Shown here piece by piece: positions 26,887 to 38,578 of a stretch of 64,000 bases of DNA. Below the pieces are notes generated by a model. It saw only the letters and a program-made list of their open reading frames with translations, was not told the DNA's origin and searched no databases. This DNA is from Cycas panzhihuaensis (lineage: Eukaryota; Cycadophyta): assembly GCA_023213395.1 (NCBI GenBank), contig CM041465.1, forward strand, positions 149,551,741 through 149,615,740, in the 5' to 3' direction. Position 1 is the stretch's first letter, and each line of letters starts with the position of its first letter. The position numbers were made by a program, and so were the translations under genes.

Positions 26887-29800
26887 TTGAATCTAAGTCA
26901 CTATGGTGAGGTGAAAATCCTATTGATCAAGCCTATAAAGCCTATGATAAAAGCCAGATATGAGGTATTGTTTGTTGAGCTAGATGTATATATATGCTAG
27001 TGATATGCATAATAGATTATAGGGGAGGTGAAGCTAGTCAAAGCTACATATATGACTAATATAATATATATTGATGCTATGCTTATATATGATTTTCTTG
27101 TGGACATTCATTTACACATGTTATGCCCTATATACATATAGCATGCAGGTACTCAAATCAGTCCACAAGAAATAAGGATATTTATTTTATATATAAAGGC
27201 TTTTATGAGTGATCATTAATGGATTCACTATTACTCATCGACCATTTTAGAGGTATTTATGCTAGAATATAACATTTACTCTATTAGTTAAACCAATAGG
27301 TTACAAGCTTGTACAATAGCATGTTGACATGTGTCTTAATGATAGTATGAAAGATATGTAAACTCATATTTAAGAAGCTTGATATTATGATCTTAATATA
27401 GATAATATATACAAGGGTAAATTTTTATTATCGTGGTTGATATGGATATTTTACATATACATGAATAAATTTAATGTATATGATATGAATTGTTTATGGG
27501 AGTATGAGAAAGATTTTTACAATATAATTTTATATAGGCATGATTATATTTTATTGATGGCTTTATATGAGGGCATGACTACCTATATGTTATGACTAAA
27601 TGTCAAACCCTAGATGATGGCATATAAAAATAATATGGGCTTGAATAAATTGATGATTAAATATAGAAATTTTATTGTATGTTTTATTTATGAGGGTGGA
27701 TATTTTGGACATGTTTACAGTCAAAGTCTATATAATAGGTATATTCTAGTATGAATAACACATCCTTCAGATGAAATGGTTTTTCCAGCCTTTACTTTAT
27801 GATATGGATTCACATATTGTCTCAGTAGTTGTCATATCCATAGAGCACATACCTCATGCCATAGTCAATAAAGGATGGCCCATTTACCCAATGGAGAATC
27901 AATAAAGAGTCATCCATATAGAAGATGGATGCTAGATAGAGTCCCCCATATGAAAGATGATCACTATACATAGAGAAAATCATAGTTGGAATTTATATAA
28001 GCCCTATGCAGCTATAGCCATCTAACCATGGAGAAACCTTATGAGAGGCTCTGAGAATGATTGCCTACATCACTAACATGCTAACACCTATTGACCTCAC
28101 CATCATCACTGTGTCACCCCTATCATCCATCAAATACCTTGTCACCCTAAGACAACCAAAGTTATCCATGGGATGCATGCTTTGATTTTCCCTACTTAAT
28201 AAAGACAAAACATACTAGTCACCATATAAAGGGAGAGAAGATAGATATATAATAGTCGCAAATGAAAAGAAATCAACTAACAAGCCATTACCCAAGATAG
28301 TCATCCATCGTGGAACCAAATATACTCACGTGTCATCCTACTATGCTTCTATACAATTGTAATCCCATAGACACATTACAATAATATGCAGTTCTTGAAA
28401 TAAATCTTTAATCATAAATGGAGAAATCTAATTTATTTTTTAATAGATTTTTTTTTTCCAAATGATGAGTCAAATTTTTATGCGCATGCCTATCAGATAC
28501 ATTTAGCTACCTATAGTTCCATCTAGTCACATGGCACAACTAAGAAGGCAAGCTCTTCTACACATGTAGAGTAATTTTTCCTTAAATGGAGCTACCCTCC
28601 ATTGCCATGACAATGCGATACATACCCTAGATATGCATAGTTAGATAATTTAATCACATAAAAATAGAGGAACAAATTAGATTTGAGCACAAAGAAATCT
28701 CTCTAGTTCATCACTCATAAAATGAAATCATATTTATGTAGATACAAATCTAATGACGAATAAATCACCATAGAATTTCATCATGCAGATCATAGAGATG
28801 ATAGTATATTCATACTTTTTGTTTACACAAATATATTTTTGATATAATGAAAAAAAAAATGCATATGATATATTAAATTAATTATTTTGGATATTACTTA
28901 AGATCTGTGGAACCCTTATCAATCTATAGATGGCTATATGGAAAATCCATATGACTAGTTGTTAAACCTTAAAGGGGGTTAAAGTTATTTTTTGAAGGAT
29001 TTCTCACTTTTGTATGTCATTAGTACATTTTCTTTTATATCTCATCATTCGTGTATCAGATTTAGGCACCATTTATTACATTAGAAAGTTGACATTGAGA
29101 CGATCAAAATGAGTGGTTACAGGGCCTACTTTAGATAGCAGATGATAGAGAATATTTAGGATAAAGTTGATGTAAAGGCTCCAAACCTCATATAGAATGA
29201 ATTCCATATCTATTTTTAGGAAAATTTCAACCAATTTTAAGGTTTTCTATAACTCCAAGCATAATGGTTAAGTTGTGTTTGAGGAATGGTAGATGAAAGA
29301 TAAAATTTGGTTTAAAATCATGTCTTTTAAGTCTCATTTATGATATTTTGAGGCCAATTTTAATTTGAAAAAAATCATTAACTGAGACACATTTGATGAA
29401 GTTATGATATAAGACATCCTTGACATACTAGTTTTTTATTTCCCCTTTACTACATTATTTTTGGTTTAATGGATGATAAAACCCCTAACTAAACATACAA
29501 ATCACCTAGTTATTAAAAAAGTTTTTCATGATCCACCTATTTTTTAGTATTTTGCACTAGTTGTTGATACTATCTAACTAGATGTTGAGTATAATTTACC
29601 TTGTTATAGTTAACTTACTTTGGCTAGGTAGTTTGGCCTGTTTCCAGGGTTAGTTATTCAAGATGTAATTTAGTTATTGACTTGATCTTGCTAATAATAC
29701 ACTTACACAACACACTCAATTGTGTTGTTTTTGTAAGCAATTTAGAAGGGTGATGAATCATGTATTTGAAGCAATTTCCTAGTGAACTAGTGATTACAAT

Positions 29801-30149
29801 GGTTGGTTACCTCATGTATTTTGGTAGATGGTCATTGTTTTATATGGACTCAAATATCACTTTGCTTGGTTATTGATTTGATGGTTAACAAAATGTTAAT
29901 CATCCAATTTAATGTTGATTAAAAGTAATCATACAGGTGAAGATATGGAGATGTATATAAAACACTTCATATTTGTTGGTTTATATAGGTTAATACTTGA
30001 TAGAGATAATCATATGGTTATAAGTTATTTATAGATTACAAGTGATACTACATATAGGATACAAGATATAGTTATAAGTTATAGGTTTTAACATACAAGT
30101 TGAAGACTTAAAAGACTTGAGATCAAGATTCAAGGATATTAACCAATAT
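26887..30149 (+). other. LARD-5 interior, no coding region seen
   Basis: 3.26 kb of AT-rich, stop-dense DNA. No domain motif was recognised in any frame. The frame 30,029-30,322 on the minus strand crosses the purine tract into the LTR and is fortuitous. Confidence 0.65.
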
Positions 30150-30180
30150 GAGGGGGGAAGGGGGGGGTGGGGGGGGGAGG
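30150..30180 (+). other. G-rich polypurine tract of LARD-5
   Basis: Runs of 6, 8 and 9 guanines (30,152-30,157; 30,060+100 to 30,167; 30,169-30,177) separated by AA and T, then A and GG, directly upstream of the 3' LTR. The position is that of the plus-strand primer; the composition is also a strong candidate for a G-quadruplex. Confidence 0.88.
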
Positions 30181-30181
30181 C

Positions 30182-30680
30182 TATTAAAACATAATGTTTA
30201 ATGTATATTGTATACACGTATACTTCCCACCATTTACATATATCGAGATACATGAGATATACACATATCCATGATATCTCTTTATTAGATGATGTAAAGG
30301 TTCTTAATATTTTATAGGCCACTTATGAGGTGATCTCACTATTTATATATACACTCACCACTTGAGAAAGAATTTAACAAAGAAGAGAGAAGAAAGATGT
30401 AAACCTTATGATCATAAGTGGAGTCCTAACTGCACCTTCTCTTGCAATTTTTCCTACAATGGGTTTTTCATATATATATCTTGGTGTCCATCTTGTGGTG
30501 ATGTTTATGTTTAATGATGCTTACTTTATTTTACATTTGTGTTATTTAATTCACTATGTGTACATGCTCATGATTTTATTATTATTATATCTTTTATATT
30601 ATGGAATTGAAGCTAATCTCAATATTCCATATATTTTAATATGGTATTAGAATAATTCTATTCCACATATAACTTTTTCA
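30182..30680 (+). repeat. 3' LTR of LARD-5
   Basis: Begins TATTAAAACATAATG (terminal TG changed to TA) and ends TTTTTCA; partner of 26,368-26,868. Confidence 0.9.
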
Positions 30681-31525
30681 TATTATAGAGGTCAACCAAA
30701 TTAGGGTCTTTATAGGCTTGATTGATAGTGGGATCCCACTGATAAAATCCATGGTAATGTCTTTCCATTTGCCTTGAGGGATTTTCACAGGTTGAAGTAG
30801 GCCTAATTTGATTTTAGTATCCATCTTATTACATTGGCATATATCATATTTAGATACATATATAAGGACAATAGAAATTTGACTAAATCTAATAATATAT
30901 TTTATCAAATCCTAAGTGACTACTAAGGGAGGTGTTATGATATTTAGATAAGATGTAAGGAATAAATGATGATACCAAGTGGATAAAAATGTAGTTCAGA
31001 TAGAGAATATAATTATTATATAAATTCCAATATTTATGACTTTGAACTTTATTAGCCTATATGGTCTTTATTATCTTTGATCAAATCTTAGAGCTAGGTA
31101 GGTTGGGGTATAGAGATGGCCTAAATGGTAGATTTAGTTGAAAGTTGAGATAGGGTATCTATAACAACATCATCCTTGTCCTTTTTATATGAGATGGTAA
31201 AGTCAAAGACCTGTAATCTATGAACCACTTAGTTTGTTCTTTAGATAGAACTAGTTAGTCTAATAGGCACTAGAGACTATGGTGATCAATCAAAATGGTA
31301 ATCTTAGATCCAAGGAGATACTAGCATCATTTGTTTATTGTATGTAGAATGACCCTCATTTCCTTTTGATAAGTTGATAGTCGATACTCATGCTCTTTAA
31401 CCTTATAACTTTCAAATGTAATGGGGTGAAAATTTTGTATAAAGTTAACCCCTAACCTAACACCTAGAGCATCACATTCTAAACAAAATGACTAGGAAGA
31501 GTTTGGGATGGAGAGGATTGATGTG
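30681..31525 (-). pseudogene. Gypsy-beta RNase H and integrase N-terminal half
   Basis: Minus strand, right to left: RNase H (LECDALGVRLGVNF, HPITFESYK, STYQKEMRVILHTI, then KDKDDVVIDTLSQL at its end, corresponding to the usual N..ADALSR), then integrase in the frame 30,678-30,908 (CQCNKMDTK, GLLQPVKIPQGKW, ITMDFISGIP, with the first catalytic Asp kept in MDFI). It is cut on the left by LARD-5 and on the right by Tat-A; RT of the same copy resumes at 45,671. Confidence 0.8.
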
Positions 31526-31530
31526 GTTTC
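31526..31530. repeat. Target site duplication of Tat-A, left
   Basis: GTTTC directly before the TG of the 5' LTR; repeated at 45,666-45,670 right after the CA of the 3' LTR. Confidence 0.93.
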
Positions 31531-31711
31531 TGTTTCCTGCCTTCCGGGAATGGATACGGAATCACTGACTCAGGTGAGTGCAGGTATGTCTCTTGCATTA
31601 TCATCGCTTTCTTTTACTGGATGTTTGCTTGCGTATCTGCATGTGTATGACTTTGTGGGCGACCTTGTAGTCGTCCACACTTATTTTAGCCTATGACGAC
31701 TATAGCAGGGG

Positions 31712-31730
31712 CACACTCCCAGTGAGTGTG
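31712..31730 (+). other. U3 hairpin of the Tat-A 5' LTR
   Basis: CACACT (31,712-31,717) pairs with AGTGTG (31,725-31,730) over a 7-base loop, right after the block AGCCTATGACGACT. The same block and a hairpin with different but still complementary arms occur in Tat-C at 61,281-61,298. Confidence 0.55.
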
Positions 31731-32182
31731 GCACCCTGGTGACCATATTACTTCCCATATCTGCCCTCCTCACTCCAGGATCAACTAGGTTTGAGCCACC
31801 TCCGCCCATGTGATGACTCATCATCGTTTGGTCAACTTGCCACCCCACTCGAGCCCTATTTTTGCTCCTTTGGACCCGTTTTGTTGGCTTGTTTGCTTCC
31901 GGGTAGGTGTTTTAGCGTTATGTTAGCCTTTTCGGTCGTCTGCCCCCAACCTGGACTGGTTGGTGGGCCCCATTTTCAGCCCTAGGCACGTACCGCCAGA
32001 TTTTTCGCGATCTTGAGAATATTCACAATGTCGCCAATATTCGGGCAAGCGATCTGTTGTCTCAGGTTGTTTTTAAAAATCCGCCGTGGCAATTTCACAT
32101 TTATTGCGAAACTGCCACGTGGCTCACGCTTTATTTCTCTTCCAGCTGCGCCCTAATCGCATGCTTTAGGGTTTTGCTCGAG

Positions 32183-32190
32183 TACTTAAG
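32183..32190 (+). promoter_or_regulatory. Possible TATA-like core promoter in the Tat-A LTR
   Basis: TACTTAAG followed by pyrimidine-rich DNA, conserved at 43,725-43,732 in the other LTR. It is the best TATA-like word in this part of the LTR; weak evidence. Confidence 0.3.
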
Positions 32191-34130
32191 CCCTTTTTGG
32201 CTCATTTTCAAGGATCTTTTTGCTCACTTTTGAATTGCTCTCAAGGAAACACTCTCCTGCTCTGCTTCTCTCTGCTGTTGGATGCATCAGTTGGACCTGC
32301 ACTCTTCATACAGCGCCCAGCTCTCCTTTGGCGTGGCTGAAACATTCTCCCAGCCCCTCAAATACCTTGGAGAGGGCTCCTTTGAAGTGGTTTCCAGCCG
32401 GTCTTCACCCAGGCAATCCATAAGTGCCCCAAGCGCAGGTGTTTCCTATCACACCTCCGTAGCAGGGCCTCAAACCTGCTCTACTTCAGATTTAGGCTGA
32501 TTTATCAGTCCCTCTCCACTTCCCTTTGGCTGAGGCAAATCCCTTGCCTCTTCTCTCTAGGTATTCCTTGTTTATGCTTGTTTTTCTTGTGATTTTCATG
32601 CTTCAGCTTGTTTGCTCTTATTTGTTACTTGAGAGTTGGTTGTCCTCCTTTTTGGGGGCTGTTATACCACTCTCTCTGCGCTCCTTACTCGTTCTTTGTC
32701 AAAGCGGTGGTGTGGAGGGGTTGCATAGGTTTTGGAGAGGAGCTGGGTGGATTCCGTACCACCTTCCACGCTCCCTAGGTAGCTCTAAGCCCCCCAAAAC
32801 CTCCCTCTCTCCCCGTGCTGTCCTTGGCTTGCAAACAAGGGTTTGAAGGCTCCCTTTAGTTGCCCAAACCAGCGCTGTCACAAGTTGCAGCGCTGATTTG
32901 GAACCTTTTGCTCAGGTTTGGGCATCACTCGTAAGCCCCAACCGCTGGTTTCTTGCTCCACCTTTCTTCCCTGGGTCACCCGGTTTGCTCCTCATAGCAT
33001 CCCGGTTCGCCGTGGGTACCCTTGGGCCTTTCTTTGCCCCTTTTTGCTGCCATTTTCCAGCCCTTGCTCTTGACTTTCTCCTCGCTGCCTCGTGGCTCTT
33101 GGGGGGAGGTTTGGGCATCATTTGTGGGAGGTAGGCCACTCCGAGGCTTACCCAACCATTTACTTTCACTTTGGTCACTTTCTTTTGACACTTTCATTGT
33201 TGGATTAGCACTAACACATGTATATTCAAATTCTCGTTTATGTTATTTAGGCGTATATTGTTAGAGTTTCTGTGTTGCATGTTAGTGCTCTTCCTTCGGG
33301 AAGAGAAAGAGACCGCTATTGCTTATAGGTACTTGGGAAGCGTGGAGTGCATCGCCCGTGGGCCTAGCTACCGGTAAGCACCTTCATATGCGTTATGTTT
33401 TCATGCCATTTCATTCCTTAGTTGGTGCTTCCTTTCTTTCTTGGTATTGCATTTGATTTTTCGAGGAAGGTAAGGAAGCCCCCTCTTCGTCCGCCGCAAT
33501 ATCTCGCATCCAGTACGTCACGTGGAGTGGTTGGGCACCCCTCGAGAAGGTTACTTCATCTCACACGCCTTCGCTCCAGGTGCACGCTCGTTCCCCTCTG
33601 CTACCCTTTCTTTTCCTTTTATTTCTTTCGTAGTAATTAGTACATTGAAGGATTAAAGGGAAAAATTGGTGTGGTACTTGTTTGCTGTTCTTTTGTCTTG
33701 TTTTATGCATCTTTATCGTTCGTAGGAAAGATTGTAAGAGTCCTCCTCCCCCCTACCTTTCCTTCTCTCCCCTTAACCACACGAGTGCCTTGCTTCCCGC
33801 ATCACTCGTGTATCCGGTTAGGTTGTGTAGGATTGCTCTTGGCCTATCTCCATTAGGTCTTCTCTTCCCCCCTTCTGGCCACCCAAGGGTGGGAGGGTCC
33901 TATTCCCAGGTCACCCAGGTTTGCCCTACGCACCTTCACCCCTTATTCAAAGCGGTGAAGGGTCACCTGATAGTAGCCATACTCCATTGCAGATCCTGAA
34001 CTCACGCTCTGGCGCATGGGGCGCTCTGTGTGGTAGTTACCCACCTTTTAGGTCCCACCTTCTACCATTCCACCACTCACTCACCCTTACACCTATCAGT
34101 TAGGTAGTTATCCCGTAGCAGCGCGTCCAC

Positions 34131-34153
34131 TGGCGACCATACTAGGGACTGCC
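34131..34153 (+). other. Primer binding site of Tat-A
   Basis: TGGCGACCATACTAGGGACT one base after the LTR. Tat-B has TGGCAACTATACTGGGGAGT at the same place and Tat-C TGGCGACCATC. The form TGGCGACN.. is of the kind reported for Tat/Ogre elements (tRNA-Arg type, from memory); the exact tRNA is unchecked. Confidence 0.75.
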
Positions 34154-34301
34154 AGTAAGGGAGCTAGTTTCGCTCTCTTCGATTGGTTTCGCTACTCTTG
34201 TGTGATCCTTTTCATACTTATCTCGATCTCCACATTGGGTAACCCCAACGCGTGTATTTTACCGCTTTTTCTCTTTTCCTAACATTATCGGTTGACCTTG
34301 C

Positions 34302-36354
34302 ATGCGGCGTTTCTCTCGTCGTTTGCGCGGTCTACCTCCTTTGTTAGAGGACCCGGAGTATCGCCTTCTTGCCTCATCGGATTCCGATCCGACTATGGAG
34401 GGATACTCTTCTGATTGGACCTACCATACTTCAGCCATGGAAACCCATGCCTTTCCTCCTGTTGTTCCCGGGTCCACCCAAGAGGGTGACGACCCCCTTT
34501 ATTATCCAAACGACCAACCCCTTTCCTTCGATGCTCATCCTTCTACCCACGTCGTAGAAGGACCCGTTCCTCTTGAGGGTTACCACATAGTTGGCAATTC
34601 TTATGAGGAACGCGTTAGGATCCTACCTTGTTTGAGGTTCGATCACCTCTTACGAGTGTGTTGGGACTCCTCCTGTCGGCGTAGTTGAAGCTTTCAGCAG
34701 TGTTGCCTTGACAACACGCTTGCAATAGCGTCTGGGTGGTTTGAGGATGTCCTTCGTGGAGGGGCCTCTTCCTCTTCCGCTCCCCCACCTCATGCCTCAT
34801 CCTCATCCACCCTTCCTATGACCACAAATCCCTTCGTGCCTACACGTACGTCCCACTCGTTCCCTGCAGTGGAGGCGTGCGTGGCACCTCCCGTCCCTCA
34901 TCAAGGTCCTAATGCCTTAGGATCTTCTCATGGTGTGTCTTTCCCCCAATTGAGGGTTAGCATACCCACTCCTAATCAAACCAATGTGCCATCTCCTAAT
35001 GTGGCGCATACCATCCCTAGTAGGCCTATTGGCCCTGTTAGCTTTCCAACCACCAGTCATGTGGGATCTGCTCCCACGCATCCTCCAACCCAGCACGTTG
35101 GTGCTTCCTTCTACGTTCCCCCAAGATATACCTCTCAACCTTGGGGGCAGGGTAGAGGAAGCCGTCTTCCCATTTATGGAGTGGATCCGCTACACCCATA
35201 TGGGGTTGCTCCACCTACGGGTGGCCCATATGGGCAAAACCCGGTTCCACATCCGTCTTGCCCTTCTTCCAAAGCAATCCCATCCATTGTGCCTTTGCAA
35301 GGGAACCCGACTCCCTTCCAAGGCACCTACCCCCACGCCTCTTTTCGATGGGCGCTTCCTCAGGAGGGATGGGTGTCCCACCCCATCCGCTCCTTGTGCG
35401 TTACCTACTTCAGCGTTCGTTGATCCTGAGTTCGAGCAGGCGCCCCTTCATGGACTTTAGGTCAACTCTTCTTTCGGTTCAGGCGTTGTGAACCAACTTG
35501 CCGCCTCATCCCCCTGAAGTTCCTAGATTCGATGGAACTTCGTTTGCATTCCGGTGAGCATGTCCATAGTTTTTCTATGGCATGCATCGATTACTGGGCT
35601 TACGACCATATTTTGATGAAACTATTCCCTAGATCCTTGCAGGGTGATGCCCTCAAATGGTTCTACCATCTCCCTGCCCATTCAATCCATTCATTCCAAA
35701 GAATTGGTGGATGAGTTCATCAACTATTTTGATGTAGCTCGTCCATTCGAGAGCGGAATGAAGTCTCTTCTTTCGCTCAAACAAGGTCACGATGAGATGA
35801 ATCGTGACTTTGTGCGGCGATTCCACGACTTGCTTCATTCCACTAAGGCAACATTGCGAGGAGGCGGCGAGACACGCTCGTCAATGCGCTTCATCCCGAA
35901 GTCCACGTGGAAGTCCTCAAGATGAGGGCAACCACATGTGATTCTGCGATCGCCAAGTGCTTGGCGTTAGAGGCTATTGAGATCTAAGCGGGTCTCAAGA
36001 AACCTCTTAAGCCCTCCTGGCAGTGAGGCACCCCCTACCAAGGATACTAAATCTTCCCAGCCGATGCGGTCTTCCTCTCATCCTACCGAGAGGACTTTAG
36101 ACCCTCTCACATCAGCTATACGCTCATTCGAGCGTACGATAGAGCTCAAGCTTCAAGATCCTTCATCTCCTACATTAAACAAACAAGTCCAACAAACTAC
36201 CCAAGCTCCTCTTCCCAGGAATGGAAACGCTCAGTCCTCTCAAGCGAGGAGGTCTGATCCCCCGCTTGAGAAGAAGTGGTGCTCCATTCATGGGGATTGC
36301 TTCCACGACGATTCGCGTTGTAGGGCCCGACATCAAAGGATGCCCTCGACGTGA
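34302..36354 (+). pseudogene. Tat-A gag, broken by stops and frameshifts
   Basis: The start at ATG 34,302 (MRRFSRRLRGLPPL) is supported by the same start in Tat-C. A Pro/Ser-rich N-terminal part (34,302-35,423, with a stop at 34,686 and a likely frameshift around it) leads to the capsid region in two frames: ILMKLFPRSLQGDALKWFYH (35,610-35,670) and VDEFINYFDVARPFESG (35,706-35,760), then FVRRFHDLLHS. A zinc-finger-like CSIHGDCFHDDSRC follows near 36,280-36,322, of the CX3H type seen in Tat-lineage gag. Tat-B carries the same capsid block. Gag would form the particle. At least three frame changes, so not functional. Confidence 0.85.
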
Positions 36355-36592
36355 TTCTTCTCCCAAAGCAGGCCTCAAGGCCTAATTTGGATCAACGGTT
36401 CATAAGGATCCGTTCCTAGCACGGGAACGTGATCGCAATACCCAAACCAAGAACAACCGTAACCGAGGAAGATCGCCTGATCCCTGTCCTTCCCGCGATA
36501 AAGGGAAGGGCACCCGGAACTTGTCTTCCTCTTCTCGTTCTCCTAGCCATCGCACCCCGTTGCCTTCGTGACCCCGGAACAGGGGGAAGAAG

Positions 36593-37400
36593 GTGATCCA
36601 GTTGCTCAAAGCAACTCCCACTTTTGCCCTTACGCGATCTCAAGCTGCTAAGGAAGCAGCGGGAGCTTTTTGTCCTCCCGCTCCTTCCAACCCTCTTCCG
36701 GAGACCCTTCCTCCGGAAGTCCCTCTCTTTCCCAAGGCTATTCCTATACACCCGGGTCGTTACGACTTCCGAAGGGCACTTACCCAACCTACTGGGAAGG
36801 GTAAGACTTTCTCTGTCGTGGACGAGCTCCATACGGTCATTGCGGGGAATGTCCTTGATGGGCGTTCGAGGAGTTGTCTCGGCGGTGGGCCCTCCTCCTG
36901 GAAGCTTTAGGATCGAGTGATGTACATCCCACGCTTTGGGTGTCGCCCAAGGTTGCAGACCCGCTATTTCTTTTGATCCTAAGGATCTTCCCCCTGCCGG
37001 TGAAAGGGAACGTCAGTAGAACTTCCCGTTCACCATCACCATCGATACGCCTGATTGTACTCTTCGAAGAACTGTTGTCGACAACGGTTCTTCCATCAAT
37101 GCCATGCCCTTGCGTATCATGCAAGAGCTTGGTATTTCTGCCTTGGAACCCGTTCCCTGGCGATGCCAAGGGTATGTGATGGCGAGAAGACCCCTTTGGG
37201 ATGCAGCCGTGATTCCGCCACCCTTGAGGGTAAGACCGTTCTTCAAGCGTTGTAGTCCTTGACGTTGATGTGGATTACAACCTCCTTCTAGGTCGTCCAT
37301 GGCTCGATCAAATGCGAGCCGTGTGCTCGACCCTTTGGGGACAACTTAAATTCGTCCATGACGGACGAATGAGAGTGATCCTCCGCGAACACCCTTTTAC
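36593..37400 (+). pseudogene. Tat-A protease, broken
   Basis: The entry region (YDFRRALTQPTGKGKTFSVVDEL, in parts at 36,760-36,830) is followed in another frame by the retropepsin active site DNGSS at 37,080-37,094 and, in a third frame, by the flap/end motif YNLLLGRPWL at 37,276-37,305 and LKFVHDGRMRV. The DNGSS form (rather than DTGA) and LLLGRPW are typical of Tat/Athila-type gypsy elements. Frameshifts between the motifs inactivate it. Confidence 0.82.
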
Positions 37401-38157
37401 TAAACAAACTCGCTCTACCAGTTCGGCAAACCAAGTTTCATCCACTCATGCCTCGGCTTGCTCTATTGGGATACCTAACCCGTCCGAAGAAGACCCCGCG
37501 TCTTCTCCTCCTAGTCTCATGCGGTTCGCCCCTATTGGCGTTGGGAGTTACGGGTACCTCGCTTCATTTAGCGATGATGAGTCACTCGACGAAGACGAGG
37601 ATTGTCCTCACCCCGTCTCTTTCCTTCGCGCCAATAGGTCGCACCTGCCTTGTTCTAGATCCTCATCTAGAACCTCTCTCATTGGTGAGGCTAGCCCCTC
37701 GTGCGTGTCACACGTCATCGCTCGTGTTGACCCGCCTGTCGGCATTTCTCCTTTTTCATTACCCCCCGTAGGTAATGGTTTTGAGGAATTGCCTTTCGCT
37801 CCTTCCGAGGGGCACCTTTCCATTTTTCCTTCAGATTTCTGTAAGGAAGTTGAGCAACCCGATGGTCATCACGGTCCCGTTGCTCTCACTCCCTCCGGTG
37901 CTTCTCCTACTCGAAGTAAGGTCATCCATGGGGTGGATTATTTCGAGGACGATGAAGCCCTGCTCGAGCATCTAGTAGGCCTTGCGCCTAACCTGCCTTC
38001 TGGTCACCACCGGCTTGGTCACCAGAAGATCCTCGCGATCGGATCCACGCTTGCTGATCCGATCCCGTCTCCTATTCCTCCGCCTCCTGTTGATCTTGCC
38101 CCTCTCCACTTCAAGGAGGGCAACACCATGTGAATGGGGGCAACCTAGGATGTAGTC
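37401..38157 (+). pseudogene. Tat-A protease-RT spacer of the polyprotein
   Basis: An open stretch (within 37,270-38,133) rich in Ser, Pro and acidic residues, ending in DDEALLEHLVGL and PSGHHRLGHQKILAIGS and then KEGNTM before a stop. Tat-B has the same order (EILEYIAGL, HHKLGK, LEEGNAM), so this is a conserved linker of the lineage, not noise. Function unknown. Confidence 0.65.
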
Positions 38158-38578
38158 TTGGCCCTAGGCAAGGTCATTAAGGTTGGGTCGGAATGCTCTC
38201 CCGATGAGGTAAGGGAATCCTCCCTTCTGTTCCAAGAGTTTCGAGACATTTTCGCGTGGGATTATGCTGACATGAAGGGAATCGACCCCTCGATTGTCAC
38301 TCATAACCTCACCACCCTTCCTGGCGCCCACCACATGCGCTTAGAAGCGGCGTCTTCACCTGAAGCTCTCTGCCGCCGTCAAGATGGAGGTAGAGAAGCT
38401 TCTGGACGCTGGGCTCGAATATCTCCATGACCGTTTGACCAAATTCAAACCCTGATGGGTTGGTCCTTTTGTCATTATCGAATCCCTCGATAATGGTGCT
38501 TATAGGATAGCCATCCTGGAAGGTCTCGAATTTGAGAAAGCCGTTAATGGGATGTTCCTTAAGAAGTTTTACACATGA
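38158..38578 (+). pseudogene. Tat-A pol remnant: RT start fused to integrase end
   Basis: The first part reads ESSLLFQEFRDIFAWDYADM and GIDPSIVTHNL, the conserved lead-in to gypsy RT, then in a shifted frame KRRLHLK and EVEKLLDAG. At about 38,405-38,415 the reading switches to LEYLHDRLTKFKP, WVGPFVIIESLDNGAYRI and NGMFLKKFYT, ending at TGA 38,576-38,578. That is the integrase C-terminus; Tat-B ends the same way (SQYLRKFYT). In Tat-B about 2.4 kb of RT, RNase H and integrase separates the two parts. So this is a clean internal deletion of all three enzymes. Confidence 0.87.

Larger units (their letters stand above)
26368..30680 (+). mobile_element. LARD-5, large non-coding LTR retrotransposon
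   Basis: LTRs of 501 bp (26,368-26,868) and 499 bp (30,182-30,680), a perfect initiator-Met primer site after the left one and an exceptional purine tract before the right one, so all cis signals for retrotransposition were present. The 3.3-kb interior has no recognisable gag or pol motif on either strand, which fits a large retrotransposon derivative moved by proteins from another element. The flanks share ATAT but the target duplication is ambiguous. It splits the Gypsy-beta integrase. Confidence 0.82.
31531..34129 (+). repeat. 5' LTR of Tat-A
   Basis: Starts TGTTTCCTGCC, ends GCGCGTCCA, and matches 43,075-45,665 throughout at roughly 95% by eye (not computed), with mostly C/T and G/A differences. 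The open frames inside it (for example 32,526-32,846 and 33,682-33,999) recur in the other LTR with changes and carry no domain, so I treat them as non-coding. Confidence 0.95.

Noticed and set aside
30029-30322. A 97-codon minus-strand frame with a Pro-rich run
   Set aside because: The Pro run is the reverse complement of the G-rich purine tract, and the frame crosses from the element interior into the LTR.
31508-34103. Open frames of 60-106 codons in the Tat-A 5' LTR, repeated at 43,334-45,643
   Set aside because: They occur because the LTR is GC-rich. Homologous frames in the other LTR are shifted or altered, Tat-C does not keep them, and no domain is seen.
36400-37300. Minus-strand frames over gag and protease (36,416-36,832; 36,837-37,169; 37,013-37,300)
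   Set aside because: They mirror the sense coding region in GC-rich DNA and have no motif, unlike the antisense gene at 39,237-41,083.
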